A DNA stretch of 64,000 bases from the NCBI GenBank assembly GCA_947500295.1, contig CANMRM010000002.1, positions 248,001 through 312,000 of the forward strand, in the 5' to 3' direction. Source of the DNA: an uncultured Kordiimonas sp. (lineage in GTDB: Bacteria > Pseudomonadota > Alphaproteobacteria > Sphingomonadales > Kordiimonadaceae). The position numbers and the translations under genes were made by a program. Below are positions 28,418-36,923 of this stretch, piece after piece (the stretch's first letter is position 1; every line of letters begins with the position of its first letter). Under the pieces are notes generated by a model. It was not told the origin of the DNA. It did not search any database and worked only from the letters and a program-made list of their open reading frames with translations.

Positions 28418-28437
28418 GTTTTTAACACCGTTAAAAC
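28418..28437 (-). promoter_or_regulatory. Inverted repeat beside the acpP ribosome site
   Basis: GTTTTTAAC (28418-28426) and GTTAAAAC (28430-28437) can pair over eight bases apart from one extra T, with a 3-base loop. In the minus-strand transcript the hairpin ends directly before the GAGGA ribosome site of acpP. It could be a protein-binding site or a stabilising 5' hairpin. The rest of the 28406-28647 gap shows no gene. Confidence 0.3.
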
Positions 28438-28647
28438 GGAGATTACCTAATTAATCGGCGAACCCCCGACCATACGGTTTCCCGGCATTTCCCGCTCGAG
28501 TGACCGCATCGGAGGTGCTCCTAACACAGTTTGTCAGCTTTGAGAAGCCCGAGATATCCAATTCCCTCTTTCGGCTTTTCAAGCTCCACATGTAGCTTTT
28601 TAATCAAATTGGTGCAAGCCTTCGCTTGTGGCTTCAGTCACCGCATT

Positions 28648-29385
28648 TTAGATCATTGCCAAGCCGCCGTTCACATGAAGTGTCTGCCCGGTAACATACT
28701 GCGCTTCCGCACTGGCAAGATACAACACAGCGGCTGCGATATCCTCCGGCGATCCGAGACAGCCAGAGGGAATACCATTTGTAATTGCCGACTTCTGGTC
28801 ATCCGTCAATGCGTCTGTCATGGGTGTAGCAATAAACCCGGGAGCCACACAGTTCACGGTTATGCCACGACTTGCGACTTCCTGAGCCATGGACTTGGAC
28901 ATGCCGATCATACCCGCCTTTGATGCCGCGTAGTTTGCCTGGCCCGGATTGCCGGTCACACCAACGACCGACGTGATATTGATCATACGACCCCAGCGGG
29001 CTTTCATCATACCGCGCATCACACTCTTCATCAGACGAAAAGCGCTCTCCAGATTTACTTGCAGGACGGTATCCCATTCTTCGTCTTTCATACGCATCGC
29101 CAGATTATCTTTGGTAACACCAGCGTTATTGACGAGGATATCAACGCTTCCCATCGCGTCAGCGGCGGTTTTTGCAAGTGCATTGACGCTTTCCCGGTCT
29201 GACAGGTTTGCCGGTACCACGTGAACACGTTCCCCAAGCTCAGAGGCAAGTTCTTCAAGCTTTTCGGCTCTGGTACCCGATATCGCGACAGTTGCGCCTG
29301 CTGTGTGCAGTGCCCGGGCAATCGCCGCCCCAATTCCACCGGTGGCACCCGTCACAAGGGCATTCTTGCCGTGAAGATCAAACAT
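28648..29385 (-). CDS. fabG: 3-oxoacyl-ACP reductase
   Basis: FabG is the NADPH-dependent ketoreductase of fatty-acid elongation. The 245-residue short-chain dehydrogenase has the cofactor loop TGATGGIG (13-20), NNAG at 86-89, and the catalytic Ser139, Tyr152 and Lys156 (YAASK). It begins 11 bases after the fabD stop and is cotranscribed with it. Length and motifs are typical. Confidence 0.97.
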   Translation of the reverse strand: MFDLHGKNALVTGATGGIGAAIARALHTAGATVAISGTRAEKLEELASELGERVHVVPANLSDRESVNALAKTAADAMGSVDILVNNAGVTKDNLAMRMKDEEWDTVLQVNLESAFRLMKSVMRGMMKARWGRMINITSVVGVTGNPGQANYAASKAGMIGMSKSMAQEVASRGITVNCVAPGFIATPMTDALTDDQKSAITNGIPSGCLGSPEDIAAAVLYLASAEAQYVTGQTLHVNGGLAMI

Positions 29386-29396
29386 AGTATTCCCCC

Positions 29397-30335
29397 TTAA
29401 AGCGAAGCTGCAAAAGCTTCGATATCTGTAGGCTCCTGCAGGTTTACTGCCTCCAGGTCGCGGTCAATACGCCTCGCCAACCCAGACAGAACTTTGCCCG
29501 CACCCACTTCCACAATCTGATGAATACCCAGAGAGGTCATCGATCCAACACTTTCACGCCAGCGCACCGCCCCGGTCACCTGTTCAACCAAAAGATTCGC
29601 AATACCCTCCGGCTCGCTCACGGGTGCGGCCAGCACATTCGCGATCACCGGAAGCACCGGACGCTCGATTTGCACGTGCGCAAGGGCAGCCCGCATCTCA
29701 TCTGCTGCCGGTTTCATCAAGGGACAGTGAAATGGTGCACTCACAGGCAAAAGCATGCCACGCTTTGCACCCTTTGATTTCGCTATCTCGATTGCCCGTT
29801 CAACAGCGCCTTTGTGACCGGACACAACAACCTGACCATCCGCGTTATCGTTAGCCGCTACGACAATTTCCTGTTCTGCTGCTGCTTCGCAGGTTGCCGC
29901 CACATCTTCCATCGACAGGCCCAATATGGCGGCCATTGCGCCTTTACCTACAGGCACGGCGCGCTGCATGGCTTGGCCCCGCAGCTTCAACAAACGTGCA
30001 GTATCCGCGAGGCTGAAGGCTCCCGTGGCTGCAAGTGCCGAATACTCCCCAAGAGAGTGCCCAGCAACATGGCTGGCAATATTGGCCACTTCAACGCCCC
30101 CTGCCTCCAGTGTTCGAACGACCGCCATCGACACAGCCATCAAAGCCGGTTGGGTGTTTTCCGTCAGGCGCAGCTCGTCCTCGGGACCTTCCCACATAAT
30201 TTTGGACAGATCCTGTGACAACGCATCATTGACTTCTTCAAAAACGAGTTTTGCGGCGGGCTCGGCGTCCGCAAGGGATTTGCCCATTCCAACAAACTGG
30301 CTGCCTTGTCCCGGAAATACTAGTGCACGGGTCAT
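29397..30335 (-). CDS. fabD: Malonyl-CoA:ACP transacylase
   Basis: FabD loads malonyl groups onto ACP to feed the elongation cycle. The 312-residue protein has FPGQGSQ at the N-terminus, the nucleophile Ser94 in GHSLGEYSALAA and His203 in APFHCPLM. A perfect AGGAGG lies seven bases before the ATG. It is the first gene of the fabD-fabG unit, with 166 bases to the divergent acetyltransferase gene. Confidence 0.97.
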   Translation of the reverse strand: MTRALVFPGQGSQFVGMGKSLADAEPAAKLVFEEVNDALSQDLSKIMWEGPEDELRLTENTQPALMAVSMAVVRTLEAGGVEVANIASHVAGHSLGEYSALAATGAFSLADTARLLKLRGQAMQRAVPVGKGAMAAILGLSMEDVAATCEAAAEQEIVVAANDNADGQVVVSGHKGAVERAIEIAKSKGAKRGMLLPVSAPFHCPLMKPAADEMRAALAHVQIERPVLPVIANVLAAPVSEPEGIANLLVEQVTGAVRWRESVGSMTSLGIHQIVEVGAGKVLSGLARRIDRDLEAVNLQEPTDIEAFAASL

Positions 30336-30501
30336 TCATTCCTCCTGACCTGAAACTCTCTTGACCCGCACATGCCATGCAGCAACCGCAGGTGCAAGGA
30401 AAATGGAATTCCTTCCTTACAGATTTGTGTGATTGCAATGATGGAGGAGCCTGCTATGGGGTGGACACTTGGATGATCCGTGAAAACAGGAGCGTGTCTG
30501 C

Positions 30502-31047
30502 ATGTCCGAAAAAGAAAAGATGATTGCTGGTGAACTTTTCCACCCGGGTGATGCGGAGCTCTGTTCCGACCGGTCCAAGGCCCAACGGTTCATGCGAGCA
30601 TACAACAATACCATTGTTGATGATGCCGATGTTCGAAACCCGCTTCTGGAAAAGCACCTTGGTTTTGTGGGCAAAAACACAGCCATACGGGCGCCCATAT
30701 TTATCGACTATGGATACAATATTCGAATCGGCTCTGATACCTTCCTCAATTTCGGGTGTGTTTTTCTGGATATATGCCCGATCACTATCGGTGACTTCTG
30801 TCAGATAGGGCCAGGCGTTCATTTTTATGCTGTTGAACACCCTCGAAACCCGGAGGAAAGAAAGTCCGGTGCAGAATTTGGCCGACCAATAACGATTGGT
30901 GACAATGTCTGGATCGGTGGAAAGGCGGTCATCATGCCGGGGGTCACCATTGGTGACGATGCCATTATTGGAGCGGCAAGCGTCGTCACCCGAGACGTAC
31001 CGAAAGGTGCGACCGTCACGGGCAATCCCGGGCAAATCCGCGCCTAG
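30502..31047 (+). CDS. Maltose/galactoside-type O-acetyltransferase
   Basis: A 181-residue hexapeptide-repeat (left-handed beta-helix) acetyltransferase of the Maa/LacA/NodL group, which moves acetyl from acetyl-CoA to a sugar hydroxyl. It has the N-terminal maltose-acetyltransferase segment KEKMIAGELFHPGD, repeats from about 60 onward (PIFIDYGYNIRIGS, ITIGDFCQIGPGVHFY), the catalytic His in AVEHPRNPEER, and the closing VWIGGKAVIMPGVTIGDDAIIGAAS pattern. CAGGAG precedes the ATG. It is monocistronic, divergent from fabD. The physiological acceptor cannot be told from sequence. Confidence 0.9.
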   Translation: MSEKEKMIAGELFHPGDAELCSDRSKAQRFMRAYNNTIVDDADVRNPLLEKHLGFVGKNTAIRAPIFIDYGYNIRIGSDTFLNFGCVFLDICPITIGDFCQIGPGVHFYAVEHPRNPEERKSGAEFGRPITIGDNVWIGGKAVIMPGVTIGDDAIIGAASVVTRDVPKGATVTGNPGQIRA

Positions 31048-31106
31048 ATTGAGCTCGGCCTTTCGGGCCATGCCAATGAGTTTCAGGACTATCTTTAAAA
31101 ACCGCG

Positions 31107-31316
31107 CTACCCAGCTTCAACATCTTCTGAAGAATTTGGAGGCTTGGTGGCGTGTTCTTCGACAAATGCTTCAAGGTCTTTGACAGAAACGCGAAATTCA
31201 CGGCCCAATTTGACGGCTCTCAGCTCTTGATGATGGATCCACGAACGCACAGTAGCTTCTTTGACTTTAAGAAGTTCCGCTATTTCGTGCGTGGTCATGA
31301 AGGGTTTGCTTAACAT
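31107..31316 (-). CDS. Small excisionase/MerR-type HTH DNA-binding protein
   Basis: A 69-residue protein that is almost only a winged-helix DNA-binding domain of the excisionase/MerR (HTH_17) type: MTTHEIAELLKVKEATVRSWIHHQELRAVKLGREFRV-like arrangement from residue 7 on, then an acidic tail. No integrase is nearby, so it is more likely a regulator than an excisionase. It is convergent with the acetyltransferase gene and divergent from the stress-protein pair. A perfect palindrome lies 40 bases before its start and may be its operator. AAAGAG precedes the first ATG; the second ATG has no ribosome site. Confidence 0.8.
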   Translation of the reverse strand: MLSKPFMTTHEIAELLKVKEATVRSWIHHQELRAVKLGREFRVSVKDLEAFVEEHATKPPNSSEDVEAG

Positions 31317-31355
31317 ATGCAGGCTCTTTGCATCGAGTGACCGCCAATCAATTCA

Positions 31356-31367
31356 GTAATGCATTAC
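31356..31367. promoter_or_regulatory. Palindrome, possible operator of the HTH gene
   Basis: GTAATGCATTAC is a perfect 12-base palindrome 40 bases upstream of the small HTH gene (minus strand) and 176 bases upstream of the stress-protein gene. Its position in the shared divergent region fits autoregulation; this is inference. Confidence 0.35.
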
Positions 31368-31417
31368 ACGGGTTTTTGGCACAGGTCCATTGGCAATCAT
31401 TATAGATGCATCATCAT

Positions 31418-31457
31418 AATCAATTATAAACAGTCATATTTGACCACAATCAATTAT
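31418..31457. repeat. Two 10-bp direct repeats 30 bases apart
   Basis: AATCAATTAT occurs at 31418-31427 and again at 31448-31457, 30 bases apart, close to three helical turns. The second copy overlaps the right arm of the FNR-type box. Same-face spacing is what a cooperatively binding regulator would use. Confidence 0.45.
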
Positions 31458-31488
31458 GACCACACCTCAATCGCCCTATACATGCTTC
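31440..31488 (+). promoter_or_regulatory. FNR/FixK-type class II promoter of the stress-protein pair
   Basis: TTGACCACAATCAA at 31440-31453 matches the FNR/FixK consensus TTGAY-N4-RTCAA in both half-sites. A TATACA -10 element lies at 31477-31482. If transcription starts at 31488, the box is centred at -41.5, the exact class II activator position. The coding sequence begins at 31543. This predicts induction of the two downstream genes under low oxygen. Confidence 0.6.
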
Positions 31489-31542
31489 AACAAATATAAA
31501 AATACCTCAAAATCAGCCATTTTAATTCATGGAGCATGTAGC

Positions 31543-32502
31543 ATGGCGTTCAAATCGATACTTGTAGTCGTCGATCTCGACAGTGAAATAGAAGCGATCA
31601 CTCGCTTGACAGAACAACTGGCCAGCCGCACAGACGCCAAAATTCATATCCTTGGTGTTGTGCCTGAATTTCCTATTCCGGCTTTCCGGTCCACCCAGGC
31701 GTCAAAAACCGCCCGGGACATGTCTGCCAATCTGGTAAACGAGCTGACGGAAAAGGTGGCTGCACTTGATAAAGCCCTGCCCGAGCGTGCTTCATCTTCC
31801 ATGGTTACGGGACGACTCATTGAGCAAGTCAACCAGGCCGTGATGCTTTATCAGGTGGACCTGGTGATGAAAGCAGCTGCAGGTACGCAGGAAAGTCCTC
31901 GGCCGGTGTTTGGCAGCGTTGACAAACGCCTGATCCGCAAATGCCCTGCCCCCGTGTGGGTTGTGCGACCTGATATCGGAACCGAGTTTGACAGCATTGC
32001 CGTTGCCGTCGACCGTCCGGACATATATGCAGACAGTGATGACCGCCGCGACCTCGCCCTGTCTCTAATCGACCACTCCCTGATGCTCGCTTCCTTCTTC
32101 GACATCAAAACCGTGCATGTGGTATATGCTTGGGATGCGGTGGGAGCAGACATACTGAGATCGCCGCGTTACGGCATATCGGCTGTTGAGGCTGAAGACT
32201 ATATGCGCGAATGTGAGGCCGATAACCGGGCGTGGCTGGACGACTTCGTCAAGGTGGCTACAAAGCGATTTGGCAAAACCGACGCCAAACTGTCGCCCGA
32301 GCCTGTTTTTGGCCGCCCCAGAGTTGTGCTGGTTGACAAAGTCGAAGAACTGAAAGCCGATATTCTGATTATGGGGACCATTGCCCGAACAGGGGCACTG
32401 GGCCTGCTGATTGGCAATACCGCCGAAGATGTGCTGGATCGGCTTGCGTGCTCAGTTCTTGCGCTCAAACCTGCCGTTGCCAACATCGTTGAGGATGCCT
32501 GA
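31543..32502 (+). CDS. Universal stress protein with two Usp domains (UspE-like)
   Basis: A 319-residue protein made of two tandem Usp domains: domain 1 (about 1-150) opens with MAFKSILVVVDLDSE and includes DLVMKAAAGTQESPRPVFGS; domain 2 (about 155-315) ends with ADILIMGTIARTGALGLLIGNTAEDVLDRL, whose G-x2-G-x9-GN(T/S) pattern is the ATP-binding motif. Tandem Usp proteins of this kind serve in survival under energy limitation and stress. The ATG at 31543 has GGAG before it; the frame is open 29 codons upstream, through the promoter. The second Usp gene starts two bases after its stop. Confidence 0.9.
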   Translation: MAFKSILVVVDLDSEIEAITRLTEQLASRTDAKIHILGVVPEFPIPAFRSTQASKTARDMSANLVNELTEKVAALDKALPERASSSMVTGRLIEQVNQAVMLYQVDLVMKAAAGTQESPRPVFGSVDKRLIRKCPAPVWVVRPDIGTEFDSIAVAVDRPDIYADSDDRRDLALSLIDHSLMLASFFDIKTVHVVYAWDAVGADILRSPRYGISAVEAEDYMRECEADNRAWLDDFVKVATKRFGKTDAKLSPEPVFGRPRVVLVDKVEELKADILIMGTIARTGALGLLIGNTAEDVLDRLACSVLALKPAVANIVEDA

Positions 32503-32503
32503 C

Positions 32504-33373
32504 ATGAGAGTAATCTTAATCCCCGTTGCTGATCGGCCAGAATGCGTCATCGCTCTGAAGTCCGCGTTTGCGCTTGCCCAGCAAACTGGAGCTGATGTTA
32601 TTGGCTGCCACATTCGTCCACACCGAGATGAAAACAAGCCCCTAGTCAGCGAAACAGGCCTGTTTTCAGGTTTTACAGCCGCTGACGACTGGCCATTGCT
32701 CCCCGAAGAAGAAGCCCTGCAGGCCGCAGCAAGCGCGCGCAAACTATTCGAAACCATTGCGGACGAGAATGGGTACTCGATTTCCAAACGCGCCGGCACC
32801 AGTCACGCGCCGGTCGCTCAGTGGCACGAACGGGTTGGCAAGCCACCCTACATCCTGCCGGTGATTGGGCCAGCGAGCGACATGCTTGTCGTTTCCAGGC
32901 CGTTGATCAAAGGCGGAAGAAAGGCCCGCTCTCTTCTAAATCAAGCCCTGTTCTCCAGCCATCGCCCGGTCCTGATACTGCCTCAACAAGAGCACAAGCT
33001 GGCAGGAAAACGCATTGCAATCGGCTGGAACCGTGGCGGCTATGAATCGCGCACACTGCTTGCCATCCTGCCCCTGTTGAAGACAGCTGAGGATGTCGTA
33101 TTTCTAACCGTGGGCCGCGATGGGAAACGAGGCCCCACGGCCAATGATATGGTTCGCTATCTTTCTCACCATGGCATCAAAGCGCGCCACGTGGACGAAA
33201 AGCGAGGTCGCGGTGAAGGCAAAACACTCGAGAAACTCGTCAAGGCGGAAGGAGCTGACCTTCTTGCCTGTGGCGCTTATAGCCGCAACCGCCTGCAAGA
33301 AATGGTCTTTGGAGGTGTAACTCACCACCTGATCAATACAGCCGATATCCCGGTTCTGATGATGCACCACTAA
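32504..33373 (+). CDS. Second universal stress family protein
   Basis: A 289-residue Usp-family protein encoded directly after the first one (ATG at 32504, GAGG upstream). The N-terminal part starts MRVILIPVADRPECVIALKSAFALAQQTGADVIG, a Usp-fold opening; the C-terminal half ends GADLLACGAYSRNRLQEMVFGGVTHHLI, a common end of Usp proteins with a degenerate nucleotide site. The middle contains SDMLVVSRPLIKGGRK. Cotranscription with the upstream gene is near certain, and a strong terminator follows. Possibly the two Usp proteins form a heteromer; that is inference. Confidence 0.86.
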   Translation: MRVILIPVADRPECVIALKSAFALAQQTGADVIGCHIRPHRDENKPLVSETGLFSGFTAADDWPLLPEEEALQAAASARKLFETIADENGYSISKRAGTSHAPVAQWHERVGKPPYILPVIGPASDMLVVSRPLIKGGRKARSLLNQALFSSHRPVLILPQQEHKLAGKRIAIGWNRGGYESRTLLAILPLLKTAEDVVFLTVGRDGKRGPTANDMVRYLSHHGIKARHVDEKRGRGEGKTLEKLVKAEGADLLACGAYSRNRLQEMVFGGVTHHLINTADIPVLMMHH

Positions 33374-33402
33374 AGAATCGAAAACCATAAAACACTGACA
33401 TT

Positions 33403-33427
33403 GGGACAGCTTTTGCTGTCCCTTTTT
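33403..33427 (+). terminator. Rho-independent terminator after the Usp pair
   Basis: GGGACAGC (33403-33410) and GCTGTCCC (33415-33422) form a perfect 8-bp stem with a TTTT loop, followed by five T residues. It lies 30 bases past the second stress-protein stop. The remaining bases to 33586 show no further feature. Confidence 0.88.
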
Positions 33428-33586
33428 CCTTAGAAAACACGGGAATCGGCTTGAATTCGTTGCATTTCGAGGATACCTGATCAAATGCGAATACCGGGTC
33501 TTATCTGGCAACACAGTTGAGACCTGTAATCCTTTTGCCTCGCACACCCGTACCGGGAAAGTCAGACGTTACCTGAAAGGTTTTGT

Positions 33587-34018
33587 GTGCCTCTTCACAT
33601 CCTAAAAGTCGCAGCAGGAATCAGCTCTCTCGAACAATTGAAACGAGTGGTCAAACACTATGCGTACGAAGACCCCCAGTTGGGCCACATCATGCATATG
33701 TCTTCCAGGAACACTCCAAAGCGCGCTGAAGAGCTCCTCGATGGTGGCAGTGTTTTCTGGATCATCAAACGCTCGATTGTGGCCAGGGCCCCGCTTGTTG
33801 CGATCCGTGAGGACGAGCGACTGGATGGGAAGAAGGGCTGCCAGATGTGCATTCGGCCGGAAATAACCTTGACAATCCCCCAACCCAAGCGTGGCTTCCA
33901 GGGCTGGAGATACCTGAAAGCGGAAGATGCACCTGGCGACTTGCTTGAGGGCGGTAATGACGCCGGGAAAGGTTCTCCTGAACTGGCTGCGGAACTCAGG
34001 ACGCTGGGGCTTTTATAG
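33587..34018 (+). CDS. DUF1489 family protein
   Basis: A 143-residue protein of the DUF1489 family, conserved mainly in alphaproteobacteria and of unknown function. Recognisable parts are LHILKVAAGISSLEQL at the N-terminus, the motif TPKRAEELLDGGSVFWIIK near 43-61 and FQGWRYLKAEDAPGD in the C-terminal half. It has no signal peptide or membrane segment. The start is GTG at 33587, six bases after AAGG. It is convergent with leuD (four bases between stops). Confidence 0.82.
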   Translation: MPLHILKVAAGISSLEQLKRVVKHYAYEDPQLGHIMHMSSRNTPKRAEELLDGGSVFWIIKRSIVARAPLVAIREDERLDGKKGCQMCIRPEITLTIPQPKRGFQGWRYLKAEDAPGDLLEGGNDAGKGSPELAAELRTLGLL

Positions 34019-34022
34019 CTGG

Positions 34023-34625
34023 TTAGCGTGCCACCTTAACCTTCAGGTTTTTGAAATGGTCCTGCTCATAGGCTCTGATTTGCGCAGAAAGTGCCAGGGT
34101 GTCCAGCGTCTCATCCCGTTCGTCCAGCAATGCCTGTCGTGTCGCCGGGTCCATTTCAAACTCAAAACTGCTGCCGTCAACTGCAATGGTTTTGTTGGCA
34201 ATATCAACCAGGGCATTCACATCTGGCTTCGAGGCGAGCGCCAGCAATTCGGATTGAATGGCTTTGCTCACAATCGGCAGCACCAGTCCGTTTTTGCGGG
34301 CATTGTCATAGAAAATACCACCAAAGTCGGTACCGATAATCGCCTGTATACCAAGCTGACGCAGGCCCCAGACTGCGTGTTCTCTACTCGATCCACAGCC
34401 AAAATTGCTCCCAACCACCAGAACACTGGCGTTTCGAAAGTCCGCCTTGCTCAGAACAAAGTCTGGTAACGCATTGCCCTGCTCATCAAACCTCAGGTCG
34501 GCAAAGGTGCCGTCCGCCAACCCCCGGCGGGTTATGGTTTTCAGAAAGCGTTTGGGCATGATGACATCGGTATCCACATTCGGTTGCGGAAAAGCGGCCA
34601 TTTGCCCTGTAACTTGCTCAGGCAT
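34023..34625 (-). CDS. leuD: 3-isopropylmalate dehydratase small subunit
   Basis: LeuD, with LeuC, interconverts 2- and 3-isopropylmalate in leucine synthesis. From the ATG at 34625 (GGGGA upstream) it is 200 residues: PNVDTDVIMPKRFLKTITRRG, NASVLVVGSNFGCGSSREHA and WGLRQLGIQAIIGTDFGGIFYDNA are the family hallmarks. The start overlaps the last eight bases of leuC, so the subunits are translationally coupled. It is the last gene of the unit. Confidence 0.96.
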   Translation of the reverse strand: MPEQVTGQMAAFPQPNVDTDVIMPKRFLKTITRRGLADGTFADLRFDEQGNALPDFVLSKADFRNASVLVVGSNFGCGSSREHAVWGLRQLGIQAIIGTDFGGIFYDNARKNGLVLPIVSKAIQSELLALASKPDVNALVDIANKTIAVDGSSFEFEMDPATRQALLDERDETLDTLALSAQIRAYEQDHFKNLKVKVAR

Positions 34626-36024
34626 GGTTATCCCCTTTTGCCGTATGATATTCACGCACATCGACTATGTGGCCAGCAACCGCTGACGCGGCAACCATCG
34701 CGGGGCTCATGAGGTGTGTACGCGCCCCTCTTCCCTGCCGCCCCTCAAAGTTCCGATTTGTCGAAGAAGCCACTCTCTCACCATCAAGCGCAACATCATC
34801 GTTCATTGCCAAACACATAGAGCAGCCGCTTTCCGGTCGCCATTCAAATCCAGCCGATTTGAAGATCACGTCAAGACCCTCTGCCTCAGCCAAAACCCGC
34901 GTCAGAGCCGATCCTGGTACGATTATCGCTTTTACACCGTCTGCAACACGCCGACCTCGAAGCACCTGAGCAGCACTGCGCAAATCTTCAATGCGGCTAT
35001 TTGTACAGGACCCGATAAAAGCGCTGTCTATGGGTATTCCTTCGAGCTTCTGGCCCGGCTGCAGACCCATGTAGTCAAGGGCGCGCAACAGAGACTGTTC
35101 CGCAGCTGGTGTTTGCATGTCTTCCAAAACCGGTACGTATCCATCGACCGGCAGCGACTGATCGGGGCTTGTACCCCAGCTCACGAGGGGCACTATCTCG
35201 GCAGCATCAATTGAAATGTCCCGGTCAAAATCCGCGCCGGCGTCACTGCCCCATACCTCGATGTCTGATCCGGCAAAAACGCTGCCCGCATGGCCAGAAC
35301 ATGCAGCGGTGGTTACTTCATCCGCTGCAATGAGTGCTGCTCTGGCGCCCAGTTCAACGGCCATGTTACACACAGTCATCCGGCCCGACATATCGAGTGC
35401 CACAATGGCATCTCCTGCGAACTCAACAGCATAACCGTTGGCACCGCCCGCACCAACCACGCGAATGACATGCATGATGATGTCTTTTGCTGTGGCACCC
35501 GGCGCAACCTGCCCGTTCACAGATATCCGCATCGGCTTGAGGCGTTTGTAGCGAAGGGTCTGGCTCGCCAGCACATGCTCAACTTCCGACGTTCCGATGC
35601 CAAACCCGAGAGCGCCGAAGGCACCATAAGTCGTTGTATGACTATCACCGCAAGCAATGAGCATCCCAGGTGCTACAAGCCCTTGCTCCGGCACCACCAC
35701 ATGCTCAATTCCCTGGCGAGGGTCACCTAGCCCATAAAATGCAATTTCATGGGTGTGGCAGTTTTTCTCGAGGTTGCTGATCAGCAACCTTGATTCCGGA
35801 TCTGGTCCGCCCTGCCTGCTGGTCCCGTTGACGTGATCGACAACAGCCAGGTGAGCTTCCGGGCGCCAGACATCAAGTCCCTTTTCCGCCAGGCCAGAGA
35901 AAGCCTGCGGACTGGTGTATTCGTTCATGATGTGGAAGTCGACATAGACCAGAAGGTCCCCATCCGGCAGTTCTGTTACCGTGTGGCTGTCCACCAGTTT
36001 GTCATAAAGGGTTTTTGCGGTCAT
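34618..36024 (-). CDS. leuC: 3-isopropylmalate dehydratase large subunit
   Basis: LeuC is the aconitase-fold subunit that holds the [4Fe-4S] cluster. The 468-residue protein has the cluster cysteines in SCTNSRIEDLR and GCSMCLAMNDD, and ACGDSHTTTYGAFGALGFGIGTSEVEH with the catalytic region. Length is normal. It overlaps leuD at its 3' end and its ATG overlaps the stop of the upstream dehalogenase-like gene (ATGA), an unusual neighbour for leucine genes; leuA and leuB are not in the window. Confidence 0.96.
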   Translation of the reverse strand: MTAKTLYDKLVDSHTVTELPDGDLLVYVDFHIMNEYTSPQAFSGLAEKGLDVWRPEAHLAVVDHVNGTSRQGGPDPESRLLISNLEKNCHTHEIAFYGLGDPRQGIEHVVVPEQGLVAPGMLIACGDSHTTTYGAFGALGFGIGTSEVEHVLASQTLRYKRLKPMRISVNGQVAPGATAKDIIMHVIRVVGAGGANGYAVEFAGDAIVALDMSGRMTVCNMAVELGARAALIAADEVTTAACSGHAGSVFAGSDIEVWGSDAGADFDRDISIDAAEIVPLVSWGTSPDQSLPVDGYVPVLEDMQTPAAEQSLLRALDYMGLQPGQKLEGIPIDSAFIGSCTNSRIEDLRSAAQVLRGRRVADGVKAIIVPGSALTRVLAEAEGLDVIFKSAGFEWRPESGCSMCLAMNDDVALDGERVASSTNRNFEGRQGRGARTHLMSPAMVAASAVAGHIVDVREYHTAKGDNHA

Positions 36025-36923
36025 TGCCCTGCCTCACACATCTCAAGATGGTTGTCGAAAAACATCCGAAACCGCTCGACAATGTCTTCCGGAATTTCTT
36101 CCGCCATATAGTGCCCGCAGTCGAGCGCTTCTCCCATCACATTCGTGGCTCGGCTCTGCCAAAGGCGCATGGTGTCAAAGCATTTTTCGATCGCGCCCTT
36201 TTTACCCCACAGAACCTGCAACGGAACCACAAGCCGTTTGTCGCCATCCTGATTGTCGTGATCAATGTCGATCGAATGAGCTGCGCGATACTCCTCGCAG
36301 GTTGCGCGAATGCTGTCCGGGCTCTTGAACATGGTCAGATACTCATCAAGGGCGACCGGATCAAACGGATTACCGCCTGCCTGATTGAAACACTTGGTCT
36401 TCCAGTAGCCTTCAGGGTCAGCGCCGATAAGTGTTTCTGGCAGCGGCTCTTTCTGGATCAGCATAAACCAGTGCCAGTAAAGACGGGCAAACTGTTCAGA
36501 CGTATTGGCATACATTTCACGTGTCGGCGCGATATCGAGCAATGTCATCGCAATAACTTTGTCCGGCTGATCCAGACCGAGCCGGTGTGCGACACGAGCG
36601 CCTCTGTCATGCGCGCCAACAAGGAACCTGTCGTGACCCAATCGGCCCATGACTGAAACGATGTCCGCGGCCATAACCCGCTTGGAATATGGTTCATGAT
36701 TTCTGTCTGAAGGCGGCTTGCCAGATCGACCACAGCCCCTCAAATCCGGACAGATCACCTGATAGGTTTTCGCCAGAGCGGGCGCAACCAGATGCCACAT
36801 GGCGGATGTTTGCGGATATCCATGCAGCAGCACCAGCGGCGGTGCGCCAACCGGGCCGGCTTTGCGGACGAAGATATCCGCGCCGGCGCCTGGTATTATA
36901 TCTGTTTCAAAACCTTCAAACAT
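36021..36923 (-). CDS. Fluoroacetate/haloacetate dehalogenase-family hydrolase
   Basis: A 300-residue alpha/beta hydrolase whose nucleophile is aspartate. The motif GAHDRGARVAHRL gives Asp106 with carboxylate-binding Arg107 and Arg110; Asp130 (LLDIAPT) and His271 (DCGHYMAEEIPED) complete the triad, and His151-Trp152 in YWHWF plus a tyrosine in EEYRA correspond to the halide pocket of fluoroacetate dehalogenase. This set distinguishes it from serine esterases and epoxide hydrolases. By family it would hydrolyse haloacetates; the actual substrate is untested. Its stop overlaps the leuC start, so it is the first gene of a three-gene unit with leuCD. Confidence 0.85.
   Translation of the reverse strand: MFEGFETDIIPGAGADIFVRKAGPVGAPPLVLLHGYPQTSAMWHLVAPALAKTYQVICPDLRGCGRSGKPPSDRNHEPYSKRVMAADIVSVMGRLGHDRFLVGAHDRGARVAHRLGLDQPDKVIAMTLLDIAPTREMYANTSEQFARLYWHWFMLIQKEPLPETLIGADPEGYWKTKCFNQAGGNPFDPVALDEYLTMFKSPDSIRATCEEYRAAHSIDIDHDNQDGDKRLVVPLQVLWGKKGAIEKCFDTMRLWQSRATNVMGEALDCGHYMAEEIPEDIVERFRMFFDNHLEMCEAGQ

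Noticed and set aside
36015-36656. Open frame of 213 codons antisense to the dehalogenase gene
   Set aside because: The dehalogenase frame carries all catalytic residues; the antisense frame has none of any family.
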